The notes beneath the pieces are model-generated. The model worked only from the letters and a program-made list of their open reading frames with translations. It ran no database searches and had not been told where the DNA came from. The translations under genes and the position numbers were made by a program. This document shows, piece after piece, positions 6,241 through 13,669 of a DNA stretch of 14,297 nt (positions are counted from its first letter, which is position 1; each line of letters begins with the position of its first letter). The stretch covers positions 1-14,297 of the forward strand of contig PXAP01000281.1 of the NCBI GenBank assembly GCA_003567115.1, written 5' to 3'. This DNA is from Bacteroidota bacterium (lineage in GTDB: Bacteria; Bacteroidota; Bacteroidia; Bacteroidales; PUMT01).

Positions 6241-7758
6241 ATGCCTCTTATCAACTCATTATTTTCCCGGTTCAGCGCCGGCAGGATTAATCAAATTGAC
6301 TTTTTTAAAAAGCATCCGGAGGATGTGCAACGGGAAACAATTTTACAGTTGCTCAATTCTGCCAGGGATACTGAATTTGGTAAGAAATATGATTTTAAAT
6401 CAATTGATTCGGAAAGTGAATTCAAAAACCGGTTGCCTTTGCAGAGTTATGAGGTTATAAAACCCTATGTCGAGAGATTGAGAAAGGGCGATACTGATAT
6501 TTTATGGCCGGGCGAAATTAAGTGGTTTGCAAAGTCATCCGCCACCACCGGTGACAAAAGCAAATATATTCCTCTAAGTGCTCAGGCGCTTGCAGAATGT
6601 CATTTCAGGGGACCAAAGGACACCCTGGCTATCTATATCAGGAATTTTCCGGAAACCCGGATATTTTCGGGGAAAGGGCTTACCATAGGAGGAAGTAATC
6701 AGGTCAACAAGTTTAATCACAAGTCATTTGTCGGTGATTTGTCGGCCATTTTAATTGAAAATTCTCCTTTCTGGGCCAGCTACATCCGTACACCCGGCAA
6801 GAAAATCGCTCTTATGGAAAACTGGGAAGAAAAGCTTGAAATGATGTATAAGGCCACCCTCCATAAAAAGGTAACCAGTATATCAGGAGTGCCATCCTGG
6901 AATCTGGTTTTTATAAAATATATTCTTGAGAAGACAGGAAAATCTAATTTACTGGATATCTGGCCCGATCTTGAGCTTTTCATTCACGGGGGTGTTAGTT
7001 TCATTCCTTACCGTGATCAGTTTGAAAAAATTATTCCATCCCCTGCAATGCATTATATGGAAACATATAATGCATCCGAAGGCTTTTTTGCTATTCAGGA
7101 TGATCCGCAGAGAGATGATATGATGTTGATGCTTGATTATGGTGTTTATTACGAATTTATACCATTGGAAAGCTTCGAACAGGAGCAGCCCGAAACTCTA
7201 TCTGTCGGGGAGGTTGAAACCGGAAGGAATTATGTTATAGTTATTTCAACCAATGGAGGATTATGGAGATATATTTTAGGCGATACAATTATATTTACCT
7301 CTCTTTATCCTCATAAGATCAAGATTTCAGGGCGAACAAAACATTTTATCAATGCCTTTGGAGAAGAACTTATTATTGACCATGCTGAAAATGCCCTCAA
7401 AACTGCCTGTAATAAAACCGGTGCCATCATAAGCGAATATACGGCAGGACCGGTATTTATGAGTGACAAAAACAAGGGGTCACATGAATGGCTTATTGAG
7501 TTTGAGAAGGAACCCGGCAACATGGAAGATTTTATCACCGTACTCGATAATACCCTGCAATCGATTAACTCAGATTATGAGGCGAAAAGATATAAAGATA
7601 TTACCATTGACCCTCCAAATGTTTACTCTGTAAAGAAAGGGCTTTTTTATCAGTGGCTTAAAGAAAAGGGTAAGCTCGGGGGGCAGAACAAGGTGCCCAG
7701 GCTTGCCAATAACCGGAAGTACCTGGATGAGCTGCTTGAAATAAATCAAAGATTGTAA
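6241..7758 (+). CDS. GH3-family acyl-adenylating protein
   Basis: A GH3 superfamily protein of the acyl-adenylate-forming enzymes. In plants such proteins conjugate amino acids to auxin or jasmonate; the substrate of the bacterial group is not established. I choose the ATG at 6241 (505 residues) over the TTG at 6205, because MPLINSLFSRF...IDFFKKHPEDVQ matches the usual family start. The nucleotide-binding P-loop is at about 99-109 (SSATTGDKSKY, commonly SSGTTNDKSKF), with GGVSFIPYR, the YNASEGFF motif, and LWRYILGDT followed by GRTKHFINAFGEELI. The C-terminus carries the conserved KGKLGGQNKVPRL. Gly-to-Ala in the P-loop is a mild oddity. It is cytoplasmic with no signal peptide. An exported hypothetical gene begins 12 nt after its stop, indicating co-transcription. 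Confidence 0.9.
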   Translation: MPLINSLFSRFSAGRINQIDFFKKHPEDVQRETILQLLNSARDTEFGKKYDFKSIDSESEFKNRLPLQSYEVIKPYVERLRKGDTDILWPGEIKWFAKSSATTGDKSKYIPLSAQALAECHFRGPKDTLAIYIRNFPETRIFSGKGLTIGGSNQVNKFNHKSFVGDLSAILIENSPFWASYIRTPGKKIALMENWEEKLEMMYKATLHKKVTSISGVPSWNLVFIKYILEKTGKSNLLDIWPDLELFIHGGVSFIPYRDQFEKIIPSPAMHYMETYNASEGFFAIQDDPQRDDMMLMLDYGVYYEFIPLESFEQEQPETLSVGEVETGRNYVIVISTNGGLWRYILGDTIIFTSLYPHKIKISGRTKHFINAFGEELIIDHAENALKTACNKTGAIISEYTAGPVFMSDKNKGSHEWLIEFEKEPGNMEDFITVLDNTLQSINSDYEAKRYKDITIDPPNVYSVKKGLFYQWLKEKGKLGGQNKVPRLANNRKYLDELLEINQRL

Positions 7759-7770
7759 ATTGTTAAATCT

Positions 7771-8556
7771 ATGCTGCTATGGCTGTTAATACCACTGTTT
7801 TTATTCCTTGATCCGCCCGGCGGATTTGAAAAGATTTACACCGGACCTGCACCTTCCGATCATTTTTATACGGATCATTTCGATAATTTATACTTTATTG
7901 ACGGGCACAAAATAATTAAAGTTGAAACCAGAACAGAGAATGTGCTGGAATACGGATCCGTGTCAGCCGGTCCGATTTCATCGGCCGATGTTTCCAACCC
8001 CTTGCAGATACTTCTTTTCTACAGGGATTTCAATCAGGTTCTGTTTCTTGATAACAAGCTGGCCCGCTTGCGATCAGAAATAAGCTTGTCAGAGCTGGGC
8101 GTTGAGCAGGCAGTTCTGGTTTGTTCTTCCGGCAGGGGCGGGTTTTGGGTATTCAGTGATCGTGAAAACCGGATAATTTATTTCGACCAGAAATTACGCA
8201 ACACCCACCAGAGCATTATCATAAGTTCAATTATGGGATCCGGAACCAGGCCTGTTTATATGACTGAAGCACAAAACAAACTGTTTCTTTATATTCCCCG
8301 AAAGGGAATTCTCCTGTTTGATCGGTTTGCATCTTACCTGAAAACCATTCCCTATAAGGGAGGTGAAAGATTCCAGGTGCTGGGGGAGAAAATAATCTAT
8401 TTCCGGAAAGGCCAATTACTGAGTCAGGATATTGAAAGCGGTGAAATCAGCAGCCTGGTATTGCCGGAAGATTTGAAAACCGACGATGCCCGTCTTCAGC
8501 GCGAACGTATTTACATTCTTTCAGGAAACAGGATAAGCGTATTTAGTGCAAAGTGA
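7771..8556 (+). CDS. Exported hypothetical protein, probable beta-propeller-like repeats
   Basis: I do not recognise a named family. The 261-residue protein begins with a hydrophobic signal sequence MLLWLLIPLFLFLDPP, so it is probably periplasmic or surface-associated. There is no lipobox cysteine. The rest is beta-rich with recurring strand pairs of the type 'xLYFIDxHKIIKV', 'ILLFYRDFNQVLFLDN', 'FWVFSDRENRIIYFDQ', 'NKLFLYIPRKGILLFDR', 'EKIIYFRKGQLLSQD' and 'RIYILSGNRISVFS', spaced roughly 40-45 residues apart. This suggests a small beta-propeller of about five or six blades. The gene lies 12 nt after the GH3 gene and 112 nt before the deoxynucleoside kinase, so it is likely part of the same unit. 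The function is unknown. Confidence 0.75.
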   Translation: MLLWLLIPLFLFLDPPGGFEKIYTGPAPSDHFYTDHFDNLYFIDGHKIIKVETRTENVLEYGSVSAGPISSADVSNPLQILLFYRDFNQVLFLDNKLARLRSEISLSELGVEQAVLVCSSGRGGFWVFSDRENRIIYFDQKLRNTHQSIIISSIMGSGTRPVYMTEAQNKLFLYIPRKGILLFDRFASYLKTIPYKGGERFQVLGEKIIYFRKGQLLSQDIESGEISSLVLPEDLKTDDARLQRERIYILSGNRISVFSAK

Positions 8557-8575
8557 AGAAAATTGATTCATACAG

Positions 8576-8588
8576 GGGTATTTTACCC
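8576..8588 (+). other. Small hairpin after the hypothetical gene
   Basis: GGGTA (8576-8580) pairs with TACCC (8584-8588) around a TTT loop, 20 nt after the stop codon of the exported hypothetical gene. No immediate T-run follows, so it is at most a weak pause or processing site. Confidence 0.25.
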
Positions 8589-8668
8589 GAAAAGTGTTAT
8601 TTTAGTTGTCATATAAGTTTAAGAAGACAGCCGGCTGCCTTAGAGCCGTGAAAAATAAATTTTATTTT

Positions 8669-9283
8669 ATGCATATTGCTGTTGCCGGAAATATAGGTTC
8701 CGGAAAAACTACTCTTACGGGATTACTTGCCAGGCATTACAAGTGGGAAGCACATTATGAGGAGATTGACGATAATCCATATCTTGATGATTTTTATGAA
8801 GATATGCAGCGCTGGTCATTCAACCTGCAGATATACTTTCTGAACAGCAGGTTTAACACTATACTCGACATCCGGAAGCAGGGCAAAACAGTTATTCAGG
8901 ATCGCACCATTTATGAGGATGCCTATATCTTTGCTCCGAATCTCCATTCAATGGGACTGATGTCTACACGTGATTTTGAAAACTATTTCACCCTGTTTAA
9001 CCTTATGAGCTCACTTGTTCAGCCACCCGATCTTCTTATATATCTCAGGGCATCAGTACCCACGCTCGTGCATCAGATACAAAAACGGGGACGCAAGTAT
9101 GAAAACAGCATAAGACTTGATTATCTGAAACGTCTGAATGAGCGTTATGAAGCCTGGGTTGCCGCCTATAACCTTGGTAAATTGCTGATTATAGATGTTG
9201 ATAATATGAAATTCCCTGATAACAAAGAAGATCTGAGCAAGGTAATTGACAGGGTCGATGCTGAAATTTTTGGTCTGTTCTGA
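8669..9283 (+). CDS. Deoxynucleoside kinase (dGK/dCK/dAK family)
   Basis: A cytoplasmic salvage enzyme that phosphorylates deoxynucleosides with ATP. The ATG at 8669 (204 residues) is preferred over the TTG at 8606, because the protein then starts MHIAVAGNIGSGKTT, directly at the Walker A strand. Visible parts are the P-loop GNIGSGKT (7-14), the acidic substrate segment EEIDDNPYLDDFYED (31-45) with the catalytic Glu, the QDRTIYED motif (77-84) with the DRS-like Asp-Arg, and the LID region KRGRKYE (139-145). Length and motif order match the Bacteroidota/Firmicutes dNK group. Which deoxynucleoside it prefers cannot be read. Its TGA stop (9281-9283) lies inside the first unit of a 32-bp tandem repeat, which could mean that the original 3' end was altered by the repeat. 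Confidence 0.9.
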   Translation: MHIAVAGNIGSGKTTLTGLLARHYKWEAHYEEIDDNPYLDDFYEDMQRWSFNLQIYFLNSRFNTILDIRKQGKTVIQDRTIYEDAYIFAPNLHSMGLMSTRDFENYFTLFNLMSSLVQPPDLLIYLRASVPTLVHQIQKRGRKYENSIRLDYLKRLNERYEAWVAAYNLGKLLIIDVDNMKFPDNKEDLSKVIDRVDAEIFGLF

Positions 9284-9347
9284 AATTTTGACCCTGTACC
9301 GGATGTATGTTCTGATACTTTGCTTCTGTACCGGATATATGTTCTGA
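9276..9347. repeat. 32-bp tandem repeat at the 3' end of the deoxynucleoside kinase gene
   Basis: The octamer TGTTCTGA recurs at 9276, 9308 and 9340, exactly 32 bp apart. The two full units also share CTGTACCGGAT (9294-9304 and 9326-9336), and the 22-bp blocks 9294-9315 and 9326-9347 differ at a single base. The third copy decays after about 12 nt. The kinase stop codon is the TGA of the first octamer. The repeat is direct, with no evident open reading frame. Confidence 0.7.
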
Positions 9348-9445
9348 AATTGCCCGGCATTACAGGGTTAAAAGTCAGGGTTAATTGCAGAATATCACAG
9401 CGATAAATCGCAGGTAAAGGTGTCAGAATACGGGGATACCTCCCG

Positions 9446-9467
9446 GGTTGCTGTGAGCAGCCTTATT
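9446..9467 (+). terminator. Weak candidate terminator after the kinase unit
   Basis: GGTTGC pairs with GCAGCC (one wobble) around a 5-nt loop, followed by TTATTTT. It lies between the end of the GH3-hypothetical-kinase unit and the convergent pfkB-type gene, where a terminator is expected. The stem is short. Confidence 0.35.
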
Positions 9468-9490
9468 TTCGGGGGACGGGAAGTTGTGAT

Positions 9491-10417
9491 TTAAAGAATC
9501 TCCTTTGCATTAAATTTTACCAGGTTAACAAACTTCTGCACCCGGTTATATATTCCCGGTTTGCTGAGATTGACAAGATTTTCTGTGCCGAACTTTTCGA
9601 CACAGAATGAAGCCATTGCTGATCCTATAACGATAGCATATTTCATGCTCTCAAAATCAACTTCTCCGATACTGGCCAGATAACCAATAAATCCGCCTGC
9701 AAATGAATCACCGGCACCGGTGGGGTCAAAAACATCTTCAAGGGGGAGGGCAGGAGCGAAGAATATCTTGTCCTCGTAGAAAAGCAAAGCTCCGTTTTCA
9801 CCTTTTTTAATGATAAGGTATGCGGGTCCCATGGTCAGGATTTTTTTTGCAGCTTTGAAAAGAGAGTATTCACCCGAAAGCTCTCTGGCTTCGGAATCAT
9901 TGATGGTAAGCACATCAACCATACTGATAACCCTTTTCAGATCTGCAGGGGTATTCTCAATCCAGAAGTTCATGGTATCCAAAACAATAAGTTTGGGGCG
10001 GTATTGAAGTTGTTCAATGACCGATATCTGTACATCGGGTGAGAGGTTACCCAGCATCAGGAACTCCGATCCCTGGTAGGAATCGGGTATTTCCGGTTTA
10101 AAGCCTTCAATTACATTGAGCTCAGTTACCAGGGTATCCCTGAAATTTAAATCTGCATTGTATTTGCCCGACCAGAAGAAGGATTTTTCCCCCGGCCGGA
10201 TCTCCAGACCTTCGGTGCTGATCCCGTGATCATTTAAAAGTTTAATATATGCCGGTGGAAAATCTTCTCCTGCCACTGAAATAATCCCTGGAGATTCAGT
10301 AAAGTATGAAGAGGCCAGACTTATGTAGGTAGCTGCTCCACCAATGATTTTGTCAGTTTTACCAAAAGGAGTTTCTATAGCATCAAATGCAACGGTTCCT
10401 GCAACAATTAAGCTCAT
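9491..10417 (-). CDS. PfkB-family (ribokinase-like) carbohydrate kinase
   Basis: A cytoplasmic ATP-dependent kinase of the ribokinase/PfkB superfamily; the sugar or nucleoside substrate is not identifiable from motifs. Of its 308 residues, the N-terminus MSLIVAGTVAFDAIETPFG and IGGAATYISLASS (25-37) form the substrate-binding first signature. The C-terminal signature DPTGAGDSFAGG (231-242) supplies the anion hole and the catalytic base Asp237. Mid-domain VLTINDSEARELSG (169-182) is the usual N-D-x-E metal/phosphate motif. It lies on the minus strand, convergent with the deoxynucleoside kinase. It is apparently a single-gene unit, since the sequence upstream of it (10418-10781) is non-coding. 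No promoter match was found. Adenosine kinase or fructokinase subtypes are possible but not supported. Confidence 0.88.
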   Translation of the reverse strand: MSLIVAGTVAFDAIETPFGKTDKIIGGAATYISLASSYFTESPGIISVAGEDFPPAYIKLLNDHGISTEGLEIRPGEKSFFWSGKYNADLNFRDTLVTELNVIEGFKPEIPDSYQGSEFLMLGNLSPDVQISVIEQLQYRPKLIVLDTMNFWIENTPADLKRVISMVDVLTINDSEARELSGEYSLFKAAKKILTMGPAYLIIKKGENGALLFYEDKIFFAPALPLEDVFDPTGAGDSFAGGFIGYLASIGEVDFESMKYAIVIGSAMASFCVEKFGTENLVNLSKPGIYNRVQKFVNLVKFNAKEIL

Positions 10418-10562
10418 TTGTATAAATTTTTGATTTGGTTTGAAAAATTTGTAAACTATCCTGCGCTTCTGGCTCAGGGCTTTTGATTATGGAATTTTTA
10501 TTTTTCTCTATTTACGCAATTCATCCCTGCGCCAGGAGTGCAGTGATTTCTTGCGGTTCTTT

Positions 10563-10607
10563 AAACAACCTTATTAATTAGTGGCATCAAAGCTGCTGGT
10601 TGTTTTT
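10563..10607 (+). repeat. Hairpin with trailing T-run
   Basis: AAACAACC (10563-10570) and GGTTGTTT (10598-10605) are perfectly complementary over 8 bp with a 27-nt loop, and T continues to 10607. It is shaped like a terminator on the plus strand, although no plus-strand gene precedes it within 1 kb. Confidence 0.4.
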
Positions 10608-10626
10608 ATGATTATAATATACTTTA

Positions 10627-10665
10627 CTGCTGTTTTTTGCCAAAGTTATTTGAACAGCAGGTTTT
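10627..10665 (+). repeat. Second hairpin 22 nt downstream
   Basis: CTGCTGTT (10627-10634) pairs perfectly with AACAGCAG (10653-10660) around an 18-nt loop, followed by GTTTT. Together with the preceding hairpin it makes a two-stem element of about 100 nt. Confidence 0.4.
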
Positions 10666-10711
10666 AACCGCTATGTGCAATTATAACATGGCAAAATATT
10701 TTTCAAATATA

Positions 10712-10742
10712 TTGTTTAATTAAGTAAAAGCTATTATTTTTG
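10712..10742 (+). promoter_or_regulatory. Promoter of tRNA-Asn
   Basis: An exact TAnnTTTG match (TATTTTTG, 10735-10742) has TTG at 10712-10714, 20 nt upstream. This fits the Bacteroidota housekeeping sigma pattern. Transcription would start near 10749, giving a leader of about 30 nt before the mature tRNA at 10782. Confidence 0.6.
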
Positions 10743-10781
10743 CGATTCAATTTTAGTTTCTTTCTTTATAATCTACATTAT

Positions 10782-10858
10782 TCCTCCTTAGCTCAGTTGG
10801 TTAGAGCATCTGACTGTTAATCAGAGGGTCCTAGGTTCAAGTCCTAGAGGGGGAGCCA
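10782..10858 (+). tRNA. tRNA-Asn (anticodon GTT)
   Basis: A complete 77-nt cloverleaf. The acceptor stem is TCCTCCT (10782-10788) with AGGGGGA (10848-10854), including one T-G pair, then discriminator G and an encoded CCA (10856-10858). The D-arm is AGCTCAGTTGGTTAGAGC. The anticodon stem CTGA/TCAG has loop CTGTTAA, giving anticodon GTT. The T-stem is CTAGG/CCTAG with loop TTCAAGT. It decodes AAC and AAU as the standard tRNA-Asn. It stands alone, with its own promoter upstream and a strong terminator directly downstream. Confidence 0.97.
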
Positions 10859-10865
10859 GATAATC

Positions 10866-10902
10866 AGGCACCTGCGAAGAAATATTTTGCAGGTGCTTTT
10901 TT
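10866..10902 (+). terminator. Strong intrinsic terminator of tRNA-Asn
   Basis: GCACCTGC (10868-10875) pairs with GCAGGTGC (10889-10896), and the stem extends inward by a G-T and two A-T pairs to about 11 bp with a 7-nt loop. Six T follow at 10897-10902. It lies 10 nt after the encoded CCA. Confidence 0.85.
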
Positions 10903-10988
10903 GATGTACCTGACTGATGCGCATGACTGATGCACATGACTGATCCACATGATTGATCCACGTGACTGATCCACCTGACTGATGTACA
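10902..10988. repeat. 13-bp minisatellite, six full units plus a partial one
   Basis: The unit TGACTGATsCACA occurs six times in perfect 13-bp register starting at 10911, 10924, 10937, 10950, 10963 and 10976. Preceding it is a 9-nt partial copy (10902-10910) that shares its first base with the terminator T-run. The TGAyTGAT core is nearly invariant (one C-to-T in unit 4). The tail varies as GCGCA, GCACA, CCACA, CCACG, CCACC and GTACA. A 13-bp unit does not preserve a reading frame, and no protein gene crosses it convincingly. The function is unknown. Confidence 0.85.
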
Positions 10989-11120
10989 AGACATTATGCC
11001 CGGCTCCCTGCTCACTGCCGAAACAATCCGCTGAAATTACCAGCTGATAATTAAACCCAAATCCATCAATCAAGCCTGTATATAAGTGATTAAATAATCT
11101 TTACAAGAATAATTTTTAGC
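10989..11120. other. Short non-coding gap between the minisatellite and the TonB receptor
   Basis: I see no gene here and no clear terminator for the minus-strand receptor gene that ends at 11121. The sequence is AT-rich toward the receptor stop codon. Confidence 0.4.
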
Positions 11121-13352
11121 TTATTGATCAAAGGTATACCTGAGTCCGCCATATACTTTCCTTCCGGTAAAGGGCCCCCATATTATTGATGCGTCAAAAT
11201 GGCTGCCGAAAGGTTCATCGTTTGCAATAACAGGATTGGGTTGCATGAAATTTGTAATATTTTCACTTCCCAAATAAATCTCAAAATTTGAAAATCGTCT
11301 TGTTGCCTGTCCCTGCATCAGGAAATGGGAGGGAGAATAGTTATCCCAGCTGTACCGGCCGGGATTCCCGCCGGAGTCAGGCAGTCTTCCCGGTCCGTTA
11401 AACTGATTGGCAATATGAAACCTCCAGTTTTCAAAAGGGGTTTCATAGGTTGCTGTCACCACTCCCTTGTGCCTGTTAACAAAAGGGATCTCCCTTAACT
11501 GACCGTTTATTGTGGCTTTAACGTCATTGAAGCGGTAAGCCAGATAAAACTCAAGTCCTTCCAGCACCTCGACCGTAAAATCGGTCTGAAAACTGTTTGA
11601 ATAAGATTGACCATCCAGATTATAAAAAACAACTTCCCGGACATTCTGATCAAGATCTGCAATGATCTGGTTCCGGAATTCCGTGCGGTAAAAATCGATA
11701 TTAAAAACCGCTTCCCGGGCATTATTCAGATTCATTACCCGGGTAAAATTCACACCATAGTTCCACGCCTCTTCTGCATCTAACTCTTCGGATATTATCA
11801 GCTCTCTTGAGCTGGCCATAATGGGCGAATGCTCGGCAAATATATTTGCGGTACGAAATCCCCTGCCGAGGGAACCACGCAGTATATTATCCTCATTTAG
11901 CTCATAGCGCAAATGCATTCGGGGTGTAACAAACCATCCGTACACGCTGTTATGATCTGCCCTCAATCCGGTTACAAGTGAAAATTCATCCTCGTAATTA
12001 AAGGTATATTCTCCGAAAATACCGGGAACTGATTCCACCCTTTCATAGGGAGTCTGGTTGAAATGTTCGGAATAGTCATCCCACATGTAACTGATACCTG
12101 TGGAGATCCCATGACCATGGTCGCCTGTTTGCGTATTATACAAAGCGCTGGCATTAAAGCTTTTTTGTATTCCGTCATATCCGTTGAGACCAAAGAATGA
12201 GCTTTGGTCGTAATAAGTGGCAGTTGCCAGGGTGGCAATACTTGAATGACCTGAACCGGGAATAGCAAATCCCCCTTTGAAGAAGCCCTGTATCTTTCTT
12301 GTCTCTATACCAATGCCATAGGAATTTTCGGTACCGTAGTCCCTCTCCCTGTCAAAATCAGTTTGCCCCCCTCTCCTGTCCTCACTAAGCAAATGGATGC
12401 CAAACTGTATGTGGGATTTATGCTCCACCTCATAATTCCATCTATTTATCAGGTTAAGCTGTGTTCCCAGGGGGATATCAAGAAAGGTGTTTTCATTGTG
12501 GTCAATTTTTTTTTGCTGGGTAGACAGATGGGAGAGAATCATGGTACTCCATTTTTCACTCAATTCAATCGCTGATGTAAGGTTCCCTTCGTAACGCCCC
12601 TCATTGTTGAAATAAGCATTGACAAAAAGCGGCTCACTGTCCTGGGGTTTTTTATAATCCACATTAATTAAACCGGTAATTGATTCATAACCATGTAAAA
12701 CTGATGAAGCACCTTTGGAAATATGGATAGATTCCATCCAGGGGCCGGGAATATAAGAAAAGCCGTAGGTTGATGACAACCCTCTTATATTTGGAATATT
12801 CTCAAACATTATCTGACTGTAAATACCATCAAGGCCCAGCATCTCAATTCGCTGGGCGCCGGAAACGGCATCTGAGTAGCCCACGTCAACCGATGCACTG
12901 CTCTCAAAACTTTCCCCCAGGTTACAGCAGGCTAAAACCTGGAGTCCGCTCACGGTAATAACTTCGGCATGCGCCGGCTCCAGCCGCGAAACATAGCTCA
13001 TGCCCAGGCGTCGGCTTATCATCACCTCATCAATTTCCACGCCTGTCGCCAGGACAACCTCTATTTCTGTTTTACCCGGAGGTATGGGTATGCTGTCGGG
13101 GACAAAACCCGTATAACTTACAACCAGTATTAGAGTATCGTCGGTGTTTGGCTTGTGGAGGTCAAAAAAACCTTCCTCATCCGTTGTTGCCCCGAAAGCG
13201 GTTTCTGCAAAATGAACCGTGGCAAATGGGAGGGGCCTGATCTCCTGCTCTGCGTTTTCTTCAACAACTGTTTTCACAAAGCCTCTCAAATGTTCATGGG
13301 CAAAAACATTGCCGGAGAAAAATAATGCCAGGGTTATTATAATGAGTTTCAT
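11121..13352 (-). CDS. TonB-dependent outer-membrane receptor, probable metal/metallophore uptake type
   Basis: An outer-membrane beta-barrel receptor energised by TonB/ExbBD. I place the start at the internal ATG at 13352 (743 residues), because it gives the Sec signal peptide MKLIIITLALFFSGNVFA, whereas the longer form from 13403 adds a polar 17-residue head. Residues about 22-101 form a carboxypeptidase-regulatory-like domain (LPFATVHFAETAFGATTDEEGFFDL...LVVSYTGFVPD). About 105-240 is the plug, with LACCNLGESFESSASVDVG, MLGLDGIYSQI and WMESIHISKGASSVLHGYES, then the barrel to the C-terminus GLRYTFDQ. Vicinal cysteines at 142-143 in the plug are typical of this receptor subgroup. The Cys/His-rich gene lies 317 nt upstream on the same strand, suggesting metal (perhaps copper) handling; this is inference. 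Siderophore or vitamin uptake remains possible. No SusD partner is present, so a glycan system is unlikely. Confidence 0.88.
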   Translation of the reverse strand: MKLIIITLALFFSGNVFAHEHLRGFVKTVVEENAEQEIRPLPFATVHFAETAFGATTDEEGFFDLHKPNTDDTLILVVSYTGFVPDSIPIPPGKTEIEVVLATGVEIDEVMISRRLGMSYVSRLEPAHAEVITVSGLQVLACCNLGESFESSASVDVGYSDAVSGAQRIEMLGLDGIYSQIMFENIPNIRGLSSTYGFSYIPGPWMESIHISKGASSVLHGYESITGLINVDYKKPQDSEPLFVNAYFNNEGRYEGNLTSAIELSEKWSTMILSHLSTQQKKIDHNENTFLDIPLGTQLNLINRWNYEVEHKSHIQFGIHLLSEDRRGGQTDFDRERDYGTENSYGIGIETRKIQGFFKGGFAIPGSGHSSIATLATATYYDQSSFFGLNGYDGIQKSFNASALYNTQTGDHGHGISTGISYMWDDYSEHFNQTPYERVESVPGIFGEYTFNYEDEFSLVTGLRADHNSVYGWFVTPRMHLRYELNEDNILRGSLGRGFRTANIFAEHSPIMASSRELIISEELDAEEAWNYGVNFTRVMNLNNAREAVFNIDFYRTEFRNQIIADLDQNVREVVFYNLDGQSYSNSFQTDFTVEVLEGLEFYLAYRFNDVKATINGQLREIPFVNRHKGVVTATYETPFENWRFHIANQFNGPGRLPDSGGNPGRYSWDNYSPSHFLMQGQATRRFSNFEIYLGSENITNFMQPNPVIANDEPFGSHFDASIIWGPFTGRKVYGGLRYTFDQ

Positions 13353-13669
13353 CTGGTCAATTTTTAAGTCTATGGTCGGATGGAACCTGCCATGCTTAAA
13401 CATGCTTGTGGGTGCTGAAATTTTAACATGGGTAGTTTCATCTGTTTAAAATATGGCTGGCAATTTATCTGATAATATGCTAAATAATCATTATGTGGAT
13501 ATTCAGCGTTTCAATTCCGATGTATCATCCGTGATCTATTCAGTGTCATTTGTGTGACGTGGCACATAGACATTACATTATCAGCCTCTTAAAAAATATC
13601 AGTATGTAACATTAAAAAATGGGAATTATCCCCGGTACTTCATATGGGGAGAAAGGACGGAGAAAAAAA
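13353..13669. other. Intergenic region between the Cys/His-rich gene and the TonB receptor gene
   Basis: This 317-nt stretch has no supported gene. Near 13614-13650 it holds the alternative hairpins described separately. GTGTGACGTGGCACA near 13551-13566 has TGTG/CACA ends, resembling a loose Crp/Fnr-like dyad. CATGCTTAAACATGCTT near 13392-13408 is a short direct repeat. No convincing receptor promoter with TTG and TAnnTTTG was found on the minus strand. Confidence 0.35.
13614..13650 (-). terminator. Possible attenuator/terminator downstream of the Cys/His-rich gene
   Basis: Read on the minus strand, GGGA (13632-13629) pairs with TCCC (13624-13621) around TAAT and is followed by A and six T (13619-13614), a short terminator. 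The same GGGGA (13633-13629) can instead pair with an upstream TCCCC (13650-13646), which would disrupt it. The first stem is only 4 bp, so any terminator is weak. The mutually exclusive pairing is directly visible; regulation is inference. Confidence 0.35.

Larger units (their letters stand above)
10418..10781. other. Structured intergenic region between the PfkB kinase and tRNA-Asn
   Basis: This 364-nt divergent gap has no supported protein gene. It contains two long-loop hairpins (10563-10605 and 10627-10660), each with an 8-bp stem running into or containing T-rich text, and the tRNA promoter near its right end. A small RNA gene is possible, but no known family (6S, tmRNA, SRP, RNase P) is recognised. 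Confidence 0.4.

Noticed and set aside
10902..10988. A CRISPR array
   Set aside because: Units are 13 bp and contiguous with no spacers, and no cas gene is present.
10902..10988. Replication iterons or an integration attachment site
   Set aside because: There is no replication initiator, DnaA box cluster or integrase in the window, and the repeat does not duplicate the tRNA 3' end.
10821..11073. Minus-strand frames over tRNA-Asn and the minisatellite, ending in APPLGLEPRTL
   Set aside because: This ending is a well-known spurious translation of tRNA sequence, and the repetitive part comes from the 13-bp repeat.
13353..13403. A longer TonB receptor start at 13403
   Set aside because: The extra 17 residues are polar and would place the signal peptide internally; the ATG at 13352 begins directly at the signal peptide.
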